Assembly: GCA_016648135.1 (NCBI GenBank)
Contig: JADDOH010000302.1
Span: 62,001-126,000, forward strand
Reading direction: 5' to 3'
DNA from: Agrypnia vestita
Taxonomy: Eukaryota > Arthropoda > Insecta > Trichoptera > Phryganeidae
DNA length: 64,000 nucleotides
The notes under the pieces were generated by a model that worked only from the letters and a program-made list of their open reading frames with translations, made no database searches and had not been told where the DNA came from. This document shows, in pieces, positions 13,951 through 24,180 of this stretch. How positions within the stretch are numbered: position 1 is the stretch's first letter; the number at the start of each line of letters is the position of its first letter. A program made the translations under genes and the position numbers.

Positions 13951-14152
13951 AATATTGATTGTATTATTTGTATATATCTACTTCTTTTATTTGATTAATT
14001 ACACCAACATGTTTCTATTGATTATTATTATTTTCATTCTGATATTTTGACAGTTATATAACACCCTAACGATGGAAAGGTTTTTCTGAAACATGTTGGT
14101 GTTATTAATCAAATAAAAGAAGTAGATATATACAAATAGTACAATCAATATT
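13951..14152 (+). repeat. Short foldback element, type P copy 1
   Basis: Inverted arms of about 65 bp: aatattgattgtattatttg at the left and its near-complement ending acaatcaatatt at the right, both continuing through a shared aagaagtagata block and acaccaacatgttt. The right half carries CTAACGA (14,066-14,072), a GGAAA/TTTTC hairpin and GAAAC (14,088-14,092), a decayed form of the box order seen at 28.67 and 33.98 kb. Ends match those of the 28,334-28,757 foldback, so the two are one family. Confidence 0.75.
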
Positions 14153-14179
14153 TTTTAGATCAGTATATATTTAAATAAT

Positions 14180-14520
14180 ATTTTTATATGCATATTCTGA
14201 GAACACAATTACAGGATTATTTTAACAGAGGGATAATTATTAATTAAGATGAATTATAGAAGCCACAGACGAAGAGACGGAGTTCTTTTACATGGGAAAG
14301 GTGTATGTGTGTATATTGTGTTCTCAGAACAAACATATAAAAATATTGTGGTCTGTAGAAGGAATATAAAATTTGAAAATAATAATTTTCAGGGGAATTC
14401 TAGTGTATACGTTTATAAATACGAAAAAATATCTCAAAGGTATACATGAAAAAGAAAATTGCTTTATATTCCAATTTAAAAATAGAGACTTACCGGTTAT
14501 GTCTACTATGTCATGAAATA
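14180..14520 (+). repeat. Foldback family A fragment
   Basis: The segment from gataattattaattaagat to gaattatagaagccacag matches the left end of the element at 58,616-59,253. Downstream similarity continues through ttttcaggggaattc, the aaaaatatctc text and attgctttatattcc to about 14,490 (counterparts at 58,810-58,920). It is preceded by gaacacaattacaggatt, which recurs before the copy at 59,375. A 66-codon frame inside it is not considered real. Confidence 0.6.
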
Positions 14521-15439
14521 TCAATTAGTTAATACATATGAATTCAAAGGCATACTTTTATTTTCTTGAATTTGAGTTAGTCGTCATAATTTAAAAGGGC
14601 GTTGTTTAACAAAATTTCTCCAAGAAATACCTTCTTGGCGAAGACATGTCATTTTTTCAAAGCGGAAACAAAATTCTTGGGGATTTTTGAATTCACATCA
14701 CGTGAGCAGCGTCAATAAGCCCGCATCTATGAATCTTTTACATAATTCATGAAGTCTGAGTAAAGGTACCTTAAAAATTATTTTTGTTATAACTAGAATA
14801 ATTTAATATTCCATAAAAACCTAAGTAGATACAAAACAGGAGAAGGTACCAATATGCTTAACATCTCGGAATTTTTTACACAAATAAAAAAATCATTTGT
14901 TTTTGTGATAACTTTTAATATCATTGCGTGCATTTAAAAAAAAAACTTTAATTGCGACTAAAGCGAGCAACACATCATAATTTTTTCTGCAAACTGAAAT
15001 CTGAAAAAGGAGGATATGTGATATTTTTCTTTTCAAGGTAATTTTTTGAATAGAAAAACAAACGTATTTATATCAATGTAAAATATTTCATGATAAGGAT
15101 TTGGCTTTAATATCACATTGTACAAAATGTTTTTTACAAAATTAAAATAACAATTCCCATCAGAAACACCTCAATATGTAGTATATTTCATTAAAGCGAA
15201 TATCGGATACTTCCCTCCATTACTGCTACTTTACATTCTTCATTCACAATGCATTCATTTAGTTTATCAAACACTATTGTATGAGTAAAAAATATAAAAA
15301 CGTTATATGGATTAAAGTATTTGTGATAAATAATTATGTTCTTCACAACAAACTCCAACCATAACTGCTGACACCGAATTGAACAAAAATTTAATAGCAT
15401 TTAAAAATAATTAAATAAATAGTTCACAGTGCCAATAAA
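14521..15439. other. AT-rich stretch, no gene seen
   Basis: No feature recognised; small open frames are AT-rich and without motifs. Confidence 0.5.
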
Positions 15440-16070
15440 TCTACACCTATAAAACTCAACTGTCTGTCCGTTTTCTATACAAATCTACACCGTTTGTTGG
15501 ATCTGACTCAAATTTTGTATATACTTATTTTCCATGAAAATCTGTACCGTTCGACCGATCTGACTCAAATTTTGTATATGTATATATATATATATATTAT
15601 TTAGGTCCCAGCAAATAAAAAACGTGACATTTCCCCCCACCCCCTCTCCATGATATGTTTTTCATGTAAATTTTTACTTTCAACCAATCTGACTCAAATT
15701 TTGCATTATTATTATTTAGGCCCCGGTGGATAACATAAGAGACATTTCTCCATTCACTCATCCCACTTTACCTCTCTCCATCCCCCGATATCTTTTCCCT
15801 GCAAAACTGTACCGTTTGACCGATCTGACTCAAATTTTGAATATTTATTCTTTTAGACCCAACGGGTTATATAAGCGACATTTCCCCTCTCCTTTATCTC
15901 ACCCCTTCCACCTGTTATATTTTATATGAAAATCTGTATCGTTCGATCGATTTGACTTAAATTTTGCATACTTATTCTTTAGGACCCGGCAGGTAACATA
16001 GGTGAAATTTCTTGACCCCTCCCCTTAATACATTTTCAGTACAAATCAACATCATTTGATCAATTTTTTT
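15440..16070 (+). mobile_element. Helitron-like element, 5' part with minisatellite
   Basis: It begins A|TCTACACCTATAAAACTC, matching the 5' terminus of the complete Helitron at 37,948-38,933 (minus strand there: TCTACACC here, TCTATACC there, followed by tcaa and the tgtctgtc block). It then carries about six units of roughly 57-134 bp, each with a variant of accgttcgaccgatctgact followed by caaattttg, a run of C-rich text and gtcccggc-like text; unit marks lie near 15,484, 15,541, 15,672, 15,806, 15,934 and 16,047. No convincing hairpin plus CTAG end is joined to it, so it is probably 3'-truncated. Confidence 0.7.
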
Positions 16071-17355
16071 TCTAATTATTAGACATTTGCAATGGGGAAA
16101 TTACTTCTTTCATATTATGTGACATTATTATATTTATTACAAACTAGCTTCACGCGCAAAGGTATGGGCATGTCGTGTCTGTGTTTGTGTTAAACGGAAT
16201 AAATTATAGTGAAACAAATAAAATAAATAAAATGAAATTATTGAACTATAATACCTGTATCTACTTTGTAAAAGTATTTTTTAAAGACATATTCATCTTC
16301 ATCAAATTGTACTTTGACTACCTAGAATTTTTTTTATCGTACATAAACAAATCAATGTCCAGCAAGTGCCATTACAGTGAAGATGCACACTAGCAGCCAG
16401 CTTCTGATTTTTTATATATGTAGCAAGGCTGGTGTCAAGCGTGTGGATATTGTAACTTTGATATATTTTGGCTTATATCTTCGAAACTATTCAATAAATA
16501 CTTTATTTTTTTACATTAAAGTAAACAATAAGTAACCTTCATGATTTACATTCTCAAGTTTTAATGTTATTTATGTGATTATTTTAAAATATTTATTCAA
16601 AGTTTTCATATAATATTTATGACGGCAAACTAATGCCATCTATGAAAATAATTGAAAATGTATAATTGACCAAACACATTTCTAAACAAAATGCCTATGT
16701 AGATATACGGTACCTACCCAGCAAAATTCAATAATAAATAAATGCACATATATTTTCTTTATTTGTGTTTACTAATTAGTAAATATATAGGTATTAGCTT
16801 TTTAAAATTTTGATGTTAATTTCTGTTGGTGCTCAATTGATATTTTTGATTGTGAGATGTCAAATTAATGTTACACATCATATACGACTAATGTAAGGCT
16901 CGCTAGTTTTTCGTTGATAGATGCGACCTTCTTTCGTCGTTCTAGAAAGATGTTTCTTTGTTTGACTTTTGTATGACTGAACTTACCGACTTTATAGTTT
17001 TCATCACCATCATCATCCTCTTCATCCCCTTATTGTAGTAGGGTTGGGGGCTTAGAGACTCGACAAGGTGCTTCTATATATCCCTGTCTTTCGCTGCTTC
17101 CGCAAGAGTCAACCAGTCTAAAGCCATTCTGTTTTCACATTCATACACATTATTTTTTGCTTCTGCAAGCTTAATCTGGGCGTATACGGAATAGATGTGC
17201 TAAATACCCCGCAATGTATTTTGTATATATTATTTTTTAGGTCTGCGGGAAAACTTTTATTATGTTAATTTTAATATTTTTACGTGAACATGACGATTAA
17301 AAAGAACTCAAAAATATGTTTTTTTACTTATATTAGGTGATTACTTTATGATATA
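16071..17355. other. AT-rich stretch; possible Helitron-type terminus near 16,144
   Basis: At 16,144-16,160 the text actagcttcacgcgcaaagg resembles the reversed 3' end of a Helitron (CTAG next to GC-rich sequence), but no matching 5' end was found. A GC-richer patch at 17,000-17,180 (catcatcctcttcatcccc, then agtagggttggggg) looks like an eroded repeat. No gene recognised. Confidence 0.35.
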
Positions 17356-17359
17356 TTTG

Positions 17360-17515
17360 GTCCGAATATATAGATATCTTTGCTATGATAAGGAAAGTTT
17401 GCCAACCAAGAATGGTCATAAGCCCTGTGGACACTCAATTAAGACATCCATACGTGTTTTTCTAAATTTATTAAGCTTTCCCTCTGTGAGACATCTATAA
17501 TATATAATCATAAAT
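17360..17515 (-). repeat. Foldback family A fragment
   Basis: On the minus strand it reads tatagatgtctcacagaggg, then cacgtatggatgtctt, then acagggcttatgacc, matching the central text of family A copies at 54.8 and 59.1 kb. Confidence 0.6.
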
Positions 17516-17739
17516 TATCTTAATTGAAATTTTTTCTTTGAATATAACAGGCTAAGTACAGTAGCTGGCAAACATCTTGAAATTTTACGACGTAGTGGGA
17601 GAAAGTTTGCGCATTTACCATTCCACCAAAGAGACCCAAATTTTGTCTTCTGTGTATTCATCCAATTCGCCAAAAAATTTCAAGAAGTTTGCCGGCAACT
17701 GTAGTATTTTGTAGTAATTTCGCTTTTAATATTACAGAT

Positions 17740-17965
17740 AAAGTCGACGTATGTGGCTCTACACACTAGTGTAAAGAGATCACTTGAGCCAGCCAAGACA
17801 AGTCATAAGCCCCGTAGACCACAATAAATAATTATGTTTGTAATTTTCCACATACAGGAAAATACATTTGGAAAACATAAATAATCTCGCAGGACTATAT
17901 TCTTGCCTCAATTCAAATAAGCATGAGCTAATAATATAAATGGAGTTGTGCAATATCGAAATTTC
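17740..17965 (-). repeat. Foldback family A fragment
   Basis: On the minus strand it reads ggggcttatgacttgt, then ggctggctcaagtgatc, a diagnostic block of family A (compare gagctggcttaagtgatcac at 54,910). Homology fades beyond about 17,900. A 62-codon minus-strand frame overlapping it is not considered a gene. Confidence 0.6.
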
Positions 17966-18114
17966 CATTTTTTCAATATTTTTGACTTATTTTCTATATA
18001 ACGTTAAACTATCATTACAGTAATATATATCTATCGATTACAAAAACTTTATTCGTTTCAATACAAGTTAAATAGAATAACAAAAACCCTGCAGAAATTC
18101 CAATTATCAATTTA

Positions 18115-19762
18115 AAGCACCCTTTACTTTCTCTATTGTGATATCATTGTCGTCACTATCTGATGCTAGAGTGAACTGACTCGCCCACCTCATCATGGTT
18201 GTCGGGTTAAGGAGATTTTCAACATATTTTTTACATATCTCTAACACATCTTTTTTGTCCCTAATTAGGTTTCCTAATTCGTCCTTGTTGGCCTTTTGAC
18301 TCTCCTTTCTGTAGACTCCGATCTGTTTGCCAAAACAGTTTCCCTTTCTTGTGTGGTAATTATTTTATAGTTTTGATCTAAAATTTTCCCTTGTTGTTTG
18401 TTGTTTGGCCATCTTCACCACTCTCCCGACTTCCGATTTTTTTTGAGGTACTTTTATTGATTTCCTCCGTCTTGATTACCAATCCATACACGGTAAGCTT
18501 GTTTCTTCTCTTGGACAGATTTCTGTAAGTTTCGGTCCACCAAGGTGTTCTTTGGGTCTTATTACCACCTGAAACTTTTTAAGTCCCACATGGTTCTTTG
18601 ACTGGCTCCACCACTGTACTCTGAAACAGACTCCATTCAGTCTCAGCATATAGTTCTTCGAGCGACAAATTATCATATGCCCGGTCTATTCTTTGAGCAA
18701 AGCTTTTCCCGGTCTTTTCATTTTGCAGCTCCTCCCACTTTATCCTAGGTCGCCACTTTTTATTGGACCTTTACACTTTTTCACAAAATATTCGCACTTC
18801 ACTTTACAAATAAAGCTACAGATACACATGCTTATTTAGTGGCACGTGAGCATGCGCAGTATCGACCTTTTCTAGGTCTTGCTTATTAGTGGCATGTGTG
18901 TACGCACATTGCTAGTAACGAGCATGCCACTAGCCATACAGCCGCCGGTTGATTTACGAGCATGCCACTAAGTGGCATGCCACTAATAAGCATGTGTATC
19001 TGTACCTTAAAGAGTAAATTATTGGTGCCTAGTTCAGCTCTTCTATTCACTAGTTCAGCTCCTCAATTCACATTAATGACGGATTTCTTTATTCCGGGTG
19101 CCGCTATACAGAAGTCGATCTGAGACTGTCTCGTTTCGTTACTCCTTCTCGGAACCATTTATTTATTTATTTGTGTATTTGTGTATTTTTTTGTGCTAAA
19201 ATGTAGTGTTCATTAATGTTAAGCCATTACTTGCACAGAAGTCCAATAGCATGGTTCCTTGAAGGTTAACTTCCGGTCGTCCGAGTTTCCCGATGACTCC
19301 CTTCCATAAAATTGCGTCATTTCCATGAGTATTAACATTGCCGATGTACAAAATGTTATCGTTTCTCGAGAATCCTCGGTGTGCATCTGTCAGCAGCTCG
19401 CAGAACGATCCGTACTGCGATGGTGTACTCGGGGCATAAATCTGAATAAAGAAGATCAATTTTCCACCTGCACTTTTACCATCACCACTCTATCGCTAAA
19501 AATCTTCCATTCCAGGACATTGTCCGCGAATTTCGGATTTATATGAATCCTTACTCTTGATTTTACGTTTGACGCTTCGTCAGCCCCGAAATATTATAGT
19601 TGTCAGTTTCGGTCTAAACGTTTGATACCGCTCCCTTTTTTTCGTAGATGATAACCCGCAAATGTCAATCGAGTAGGGCTCTAATTCGGAGATCAATTAG
19701 ATATCTTTCCCGGTTAAACTCGCAATATTCCATGTGCCGATTTTCAGCATCTCTTTGTGCAT
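18115..19762 (-). pseudogene. RTE-like non-LTR retrotransposon endonuclease region (broken)
   Basis: The minus strand encodes the N-terminal apurinic-type endonuclease and linker of an RTE-like retrotransposon polyprotein. Starting from ATG at 19,762-19,760: LKIGTWNIASLTGKD (family GTWN start), then an interrupted SELEPYSIDICGLS (the family's L-x-E-T metal-ligand region, with the E-T lost in this copy). An open piece at 19,459-19,197 gives IQIYAPSTPSQYGSF, then ILYIGNVNTHGND (GDFNAH motif, decayed to GNVNTH), then LLDFCASNGLTLMNTTF. Further on come SQIDFCIA (S-Q-I-D box), then the linker (KKWRPRIKWEELQNE, WWTETYR, then LLNPTTMMRWASQF near 18,200). Stops, frameshifts and an inserted MITE (18,819-19,002) break it. 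The reverse transcriptase itself is absent downstream of 18,115. The element once nicked target DNA for target-primed reverse transcription. Confidence 0.85.
18819..19002. mobile_element. 184-bp MITE with TA target duplication
   Basis: Terminal inverted repeats start CAGATACACATGCTTATT and run about 28 bp (AGTGGCAC/AGTGGCAT inside). The element is flanked by TA at 18,817-18,818 and 19,003-19,004. Internally the words agtggcatg, catgccacta and gagcatgc recur in both orientations, giving a multi-hairpin interior. TA duplication fits a Tc1/mariner-mobilised MITE (family knowledge). It lies inside the RTE endonuclease pseudogene, so it is younger than that insertion. Confidence 0.85.
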
Positions 19763-19924
19763 GTTACACTGTGCCAATTCCTCTGATTTTAAGATTTGTG
19801 TCAAGTAAATCGTTAAACAACCACAATTCGTGCGCTTGTCTGGACGCCGCGGAGAGCGGGCGGCCGTCGCGTACGTCTAGACGTCACCGAGCATTGCTAT
19901 TTATAGTTTATTTAAAGTAATTTC
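19763..19924 (-). promoter_or_regulatory. GC-rich leader of the RTE-like element
   Basis: Between the 136-bp repeats and the endonuclease ATG lies a leader with a CpG-rich core (19,845-19,895, including gcgggcggccgtcgcgtacg). Its position 5' of the open frame and 3' of the monomer array, on the minus strand, fits the 5' untranslated region of the retrotransposon. Promoter activity is inferred from position only. Confidence 0.5.
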
Positions 19925-20333
19925 ATAATCTTTGACCCGACCTCAGATTGTCATGCTGTATTAGTTCTTTAGAAAAAGTTTTAAAAAATATTTATTAATC
20001 TTCGTTTATCTATCCGTATCCAATGTTAAGCTTAGGCTTCCCTTTTTTCTACTTCTTTTTATAATCTTTGACCCGACGTCGGATGGTCATGCTGTATTAG
20101 TTTTTTAGCAAAAGTTTTAAAAAATATTTAATAATCTTCGTCTATCTACCTGCATCCAATGATGAGCTTAAGCTACCCTTTTTTCTACTACTTTTCATAA
20201 TCTTTGACCCGACCTCCGATGGTCATGCTGTATTAGTTTTTTTTTAGAAAAAGTTTTAAAAAATATTTAATAATTTTCTTCTATCAATCTCCATCCAATG
20301 TTGAACTTAGGCTTCCCTTTTTTCTCCTGCGTT
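19925..20333 (-). repeat. Three tandem 136-bp repeats 5' of the RTE-like gene
   Basis: Three direct copies start at 19,925, 20,061 and 20,197, each opening ataatctttgacccgac on the plus strand and ending near cttcccttttttct. Spacing is exactly 136 bp twice. Copies differ by scattered substitutions and one small T-run change. In element orientation they lie just upstream of the leader, like the promoter monomers of some LINEs. Only the array and its position are seen; its function is inferred. Confidence 0.85.
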
Positions 20334-20614
20334 CTTCCGTTTGTCTCCAACATAGTCTTGTTATATATATTTTTCTTAAAACTTTTAATTTATGTGCTTT
20401 TTATTTTTTATTTTAAGTAAATAATAAATGTTATTTGTAAAAGTAATTTATAAATATTATTAAAATTTCGCAAAGACTTAAAATACAAAGCTAGTACACT
20501 CCTTAACAATAATATTTATTCCCAAGATGAATAATGAATAATGACATTTAGCGTAAACATTACTATATATGGTGCCTTAAATTTAATTTTAATATTTAAA
20601 CGTGCAACTAGTGA
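20334..20614. other. AT-rich spacer
   Basis: No feature recognised apart from homopolymer runs and a short aataatgaataatgac repeat near 20,533. Confidence 0.4.
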
Positions 20615-20804
20615 TTTTTTTTTAATAGAGATGCGAACACGGAGTACGGGTAACATCAATATTCTTACTATTTTCAAACTAAGCTAAACGCTTGTGCTAT
20701 GAGAATATGACTAACTTGCTGGTCTAGAATGAGGTTCGAACCCACCCACGACCTTTGGATCACGAGATGATAGTCCTAACCACAAGACCAACAAGCTACT
20801 CTCT
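20615..20804 (-). mobile_element. tRNA-derived SINE, family 1, copy 1
   Basis: On the minus strand the order is an RNA polymerase III A-box-like agtagcttgttgg (20,800-20,788), a B box gggttcgaacctc (20,743-20,731, close to consensus GGTTCGANNCC), a body (cacaagcgtttagcttag, then gttcgcatctctatt) and an A-rich end (aaaaaaaa). The body recurs at 29,172-29,368 and 41,262-41,441. Such elements are transcribed from the internal promoter and moved by a LINE's machinery. Confidence 0.85.
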
Positions 20805-20866
20805 GTGAACGTATACAAAGTGAATTCAATGTTGTATATTATAGATTTTTATATATATATATATAT

Positions 20867-20895
20867 ATATATGTATAAATATAGATTTTTTTCTA
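20867..20895 (+). repeat. Left flanking direct repeat of the LINE fragment
   Basis: A 29-bp sequence starting atatatgtataaatatag and ending tttttttcta is repeated exactly at 22,399-22,427 and brackets the LINE fragment. It is preceded by a (TA)n tract at about 20,851-20,871. It may be a target-site duplication; because the sequence is AT-simple, a recombination or slippage origin remains possible. Confidence 0.55.
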
Positions 20896-20910
20896 CATTT
20901 ATACATATAT

Positions 20911-21765
20911 TTGTTATTTGCAGACGATATGAAAATTTATACCTCAATTAAATCCCTAAACGACTGCGTGATGCTTCAAGAATCACTAAAAAAACTTCAC
21001 GATTGGTGTACTATCAATAAACTTCACTTAAATACAGATAAATGCCAAAGTATCACCTTCTGCAGAATTAAAAATCCAATTGTTTTTAACTATCAGATTG
21101 ATAACATCCATCTAAATAAAGTATATGAGGTCAATGATTTGGGAATCACAATTGATTCAAAATTAAACTATATAAGTCACATTAACAATATCTCCAACAA
21201 AGGAATGAAAATGCTTGGATTTATAATTCGCAATTCCCAAAACTTTAACAATCTTTCTACTTGCACACATCAATATAAATCCCTAGTTAGAAGTCAGTTA
21301 GAATACTGCAGCCCTCTATGGTCACCATATTACACAAGCCACATCCACACAATAGAAAAAGTACAATACAAATTTTTAAGATATTTAAACTATAGGTTAC
21401 GTATCCCAATAGAGCAAATTAACTACAACTATCTTCTACAAACGTCAAGTCTAACGAAACTCTGTGATAGACGTATAATAGCTGACCTAATTTTTCTAAT
21501 CAAAATAATTAATAGTAACAGATTGGATGCACCTGACCTCCTATCCCTTATTACAATCAACGTGCCACAAAGGCATACCCGTTCCCAAAATACTTATTTC
21601 TACAACAAAACGAATACTGCGCACTTCCAACACTGTACGATTAACAGATTACTTACACTAGGGAACGAATACGCACACATATCGGATATCTTCAGTGTTA
21701 CATTAGAGTGCTACCGTACTCATCTCAATAAATACTTCTTAGAGAAACAAGGTAGTCCATTTTAG
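20911..21765 (+). CDS. C-terminal reverse-transcriptase part of a jockey/CR1-like LINE (5'-truncated)
   Basis: An uninterrupted 284-codon frame that opens at the catalytic motif: LLFADDMKIY at residues 1-10 (it has no ATG of its own; the first codon is TTG). It continues with the thumb/connection signature of non-LTR reverse transcriptases: HDWCTINKLHLNTDKC (about residues 30-45), then EVNDLGITIDSKLNYISHI, then YKSLVRSQLEYCSPLW and IEKVQYKFLRYL (about 122-159), then CDRRIIADLIFLIKI and VPQRHTRSQN, ending at a natural stop (EKQGSPF). Fingers, palm motifs A and B and any endonuclease or ORF1 are missing, so it cannot act alone. Truncation at the 5' side is typical of LINE insertion. The open frame suggests a fairly young copy. 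Clade is judged from motif wording, not from a tree. Confidence 0.85.
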   Translation: MLFADDMKIYTSIKSLNDCVMLQESLKKLHDWCTINKLHLNTDKCQSITFCRIKNPIVFNYQIDNIHLNKVYEVNDLGITIDSKLNYISHINNISNKGMKMLGFIIRNSQNFNNLSTCTHQYKSLVRSQLEYCSPLWSPYYTSHIHTIEKVQYKFLRYLNYRLRIPIEQINYNYLLQTSSLTKLCDRRIIADLIFLIKIINSNRLDAPDLLSLITINVPQRHTRSQNTYFYNKTNTAHFQHCTINRLLTLGNEYAHISDIFSVTLECYRTHLNKYFLEKQGSPF

Positions 21766-22398
21766 TTTCTAACTCGGTTGCTTCATAATTTCATAAATTG
21801 TAATTAATTCACCGTTTAACTTTTTGATACTATTGATAATGTATATTATTTCTTTTTTATACTTGTACTATTTTATATTTACTCTGTATTTAAATTTTAT
21901 ATCTTTGTTATTTTATTCTGACTTTTGTCACTATTACGCTTTTTATATTTACTCTGTATTTTATATCTTTTATCTTTGTTATCTTATACTTACTTTTATT
22001 TACTTTCTCAATTTATATAATAAATTATTTTTTCATTTTATATCATAACTTTATATTATAAGATGTATTTTGTGTAACATAAAATTACTTCTTAGAGAAA
22101 TAAGGCAGTCCATTTTAGTTTCTAACTCTGTTGCTACATAATTTCATAAATTTTAATTAATTCTCATTTGTTAACTTTTTTATACTATTGAATATATATT
22201 ACTTCTTCTTAATACTTTTGTTATTGTATATTTACTCTGTAATTATTATTTTTTTATCTGTTATTTTATGCTTACTTTTACTTACTCTCATTTTATATTA
22301 TAAGGTAATTATGAAAGAAATAATAGAAATATATATATATAATATATCGATATATAGAGATATCTATATATATTATAATATATGTATATAAGTATATT
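21766..22398 (+). repeat. 3' untranslated tail of the LINE with an internal duplication
   Basis: A very AT-rich tail. The stretch acttcttagagaaacaaggt through about 100 bp (from 21,734, overlapping the last codons) recurs at 22,087-22,190, offset 353 bp, with a few mismatches. Pyrimidine-rich tttactctgtattt words recur between. It ends in (TA)-rich text before the right flanking repeat. The Ile/Tyr/Leu-rich open frames here are composition artefacts. Confidence 0.7.
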
Positions 22399-22427
22399 AT
22401 ATATGTATAAATATAGATTTTTTTCTA
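22399..22427 (+). repeat. Right flanking direct repeat of the LINE fragment
   Basis: Exact second copy of the 29-bp sequence at 20,867-20,895. Confidence 0.55.
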
Positions 22428-23371
22428 GAATTATTTTTGTAGTTTTATAAAATTGCCATATTGGGGTTGGGGAAGATTGGCGAAGAAGATATAATTTTTA
22501 TTTTGACTTTGTACTACACACAATTTTTGAGTTATTTATTAACACCACAACCGCAAGAAACTTTTAACAAAAGAAAATTTCCGTTGCCTAAAAATAACAA
22601 CGGAATTCTCCAACCACACAGTTGACACCAACAATTATTGGTTTTTATCAATCGTGTGTTTCGCATATTAAAGAATAATTAAGAAAAAAATGTAAAAAAA
22701 GGAAAAAATCCTCAAAAAACTTAGTAAAGATACTAATGAATAATTTTATATTTCAAAATATTTCTCCGATGCTTAACTTGTTTTTTTAATGACCAAAAAA
22801 ATCCTTCCCACGATGCGATTTCCCGCCCTACTCGAATAGATTTATAACATTTTTATTTTTTTTATAACATTTAAGTTAGTTACTAACTATACCTGATGAT
22901 GAGAGATATTGCTCCTCTTATTTAACTATAATAATTAACTATAATAGGTAATAATAAATTACTCAAATATTGTGTATGTAGTGAAAAATTTAAATAAAAA
23001 ATATATTTCAAATTAAAATGTTGCACCACGCAGTAGTTTCCGAATCATTCAATGCCACATTTTATTTCATCGATGATCGTAGTTTATGAAAGTAGTTTTA
23101 AAGGATGGCAATAAAATGGTATTCAAATGATAAATTAATTTTGGCTTGGGGCTTTACATCAAAGAGATAAAAAAAATATTTCTCTATGAGCTTAAAACAC
23201 GTTTCAATTCAAACAATTTTTAATTGAGGCAATTTTGTTTTGTGCTACTTGATTTGTATTTGCTGCATTCAAATGACAATCAGAATTTTGTTTACGTAAT
23301 AAAATAATACTCACATGGGTTTAGAACAATAGAAATTTACCTTTTGGTTTGTAAAAGTCTTAATTTTTTAA
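22428..23371. other. AT-rich stretch, no gene seen
   Basis: No feature recognised. The text cctgatgatgagagat at 22,892 recalls the foldback P box but lacks the paired stem and GAAAC. Confidence 0.4.
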
Positions 23372-23482
23372 TATATTTAACCAACCGTTTTCGGAAACTG
23401 CAATTTCTTTCACCAGAACGATAAAAAATCTTAATCATCAAGAAAAACAAATAATAGTTTTCGAAACTGGTAGGTTAAATAC
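23372..23482. repeat. Imperfect inverted repeat
   Basis: tatttaaccaaccgttttcg near 23,373 pairs with agttttcgaaactggtaggt followed by taaata near 23,455 (about 25 bp, a few mismatches), separated by about 60 bp. It resembles a small foldback remnant; no target duplication identified. Confidence 0.45.
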
Positions 23483-23639
23483 GTATACTGACATGACTAT
23501 TCGAAAATAACTAATACATGAAAATTAAAAAAAAACTATATGAAAATTTGAATATAAATATTATTTATTAAGAGAAAGTACATCACGATTTTTAACTATT
23601 ATTTAACTATCGTCACAATGTTTTCCAATCTTTGTTTGG

Positions 23640-24180
23640 AGCACGTTTTAACTGAATTGATACCTCATAAGAATACTGTCGAGGACGGCATTCCTGCGTA
23701 ATACTGTAACTGGTATACCAATACGAAGGATTATAATTGCGAAGCTTCTAGGCTGGTCACATCTCTCGGGATTTAAGCGCAACGTCCATCTCTGCTTATC
23801 AGACGAGCTGCACCTCTATGGCCCGATGCAACTGCTCCAAGAGCTGCAATTCCGGAGTTCTGCCTCCTCATATCCGCTCGCTGGAATCCATGTAGCCGGC
23901 CTTTTCTACATGGAGTTCACCTCGCTTCCACGTAAACGCGGAAAGGCTGCTGTATTGAATATACATCATCTTATTAGTAATTATACATAAAACCTTACAG
24001 AGGCGATTTGCGTTACTTCAGGTTAATTACAACATCTTTCGTATTTCTTACCTGAGACTGAACCCTCCCGCGCGTGTGGTCTGGACCTCGGCAAAAATCG
24101 GTATGGCATGCACTACGTTGTAGTGACCTATCGCTAGATGCCGTATGCGGGGCATAGCATTTCAAAAGTAAAACTTTTTA
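23640..24180. other. Moderately GC-rich block, unassigned
   Basis: Composition is much less AT-biased than the flanks. Trial translation on both strands gives frames broken by stops and no recognisable motif. It may be an eroded mobile element or single-copy non-coding sequence. Confidence 0.3.

Noticed and set aside
15440..16070. CRISPR-like regularly spaced repeats
   Set aside because: Unit spacing is irregular, spacers are similar to each other, and the array belongs to a Helitron in a eukaryotic genome.
16144..16170. Reversed Helitron 3' end (actagcttcacgcgc)
   Set aside because: CTAG is followed by GC-rich text, but no clear hairpin and no matching 5' end were found.
22892..22930. Further hammerhead-like motif (cctgatgatgagagat)
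   Set aside because: The first box is present, but there is no paired stem ending in GAAAC.
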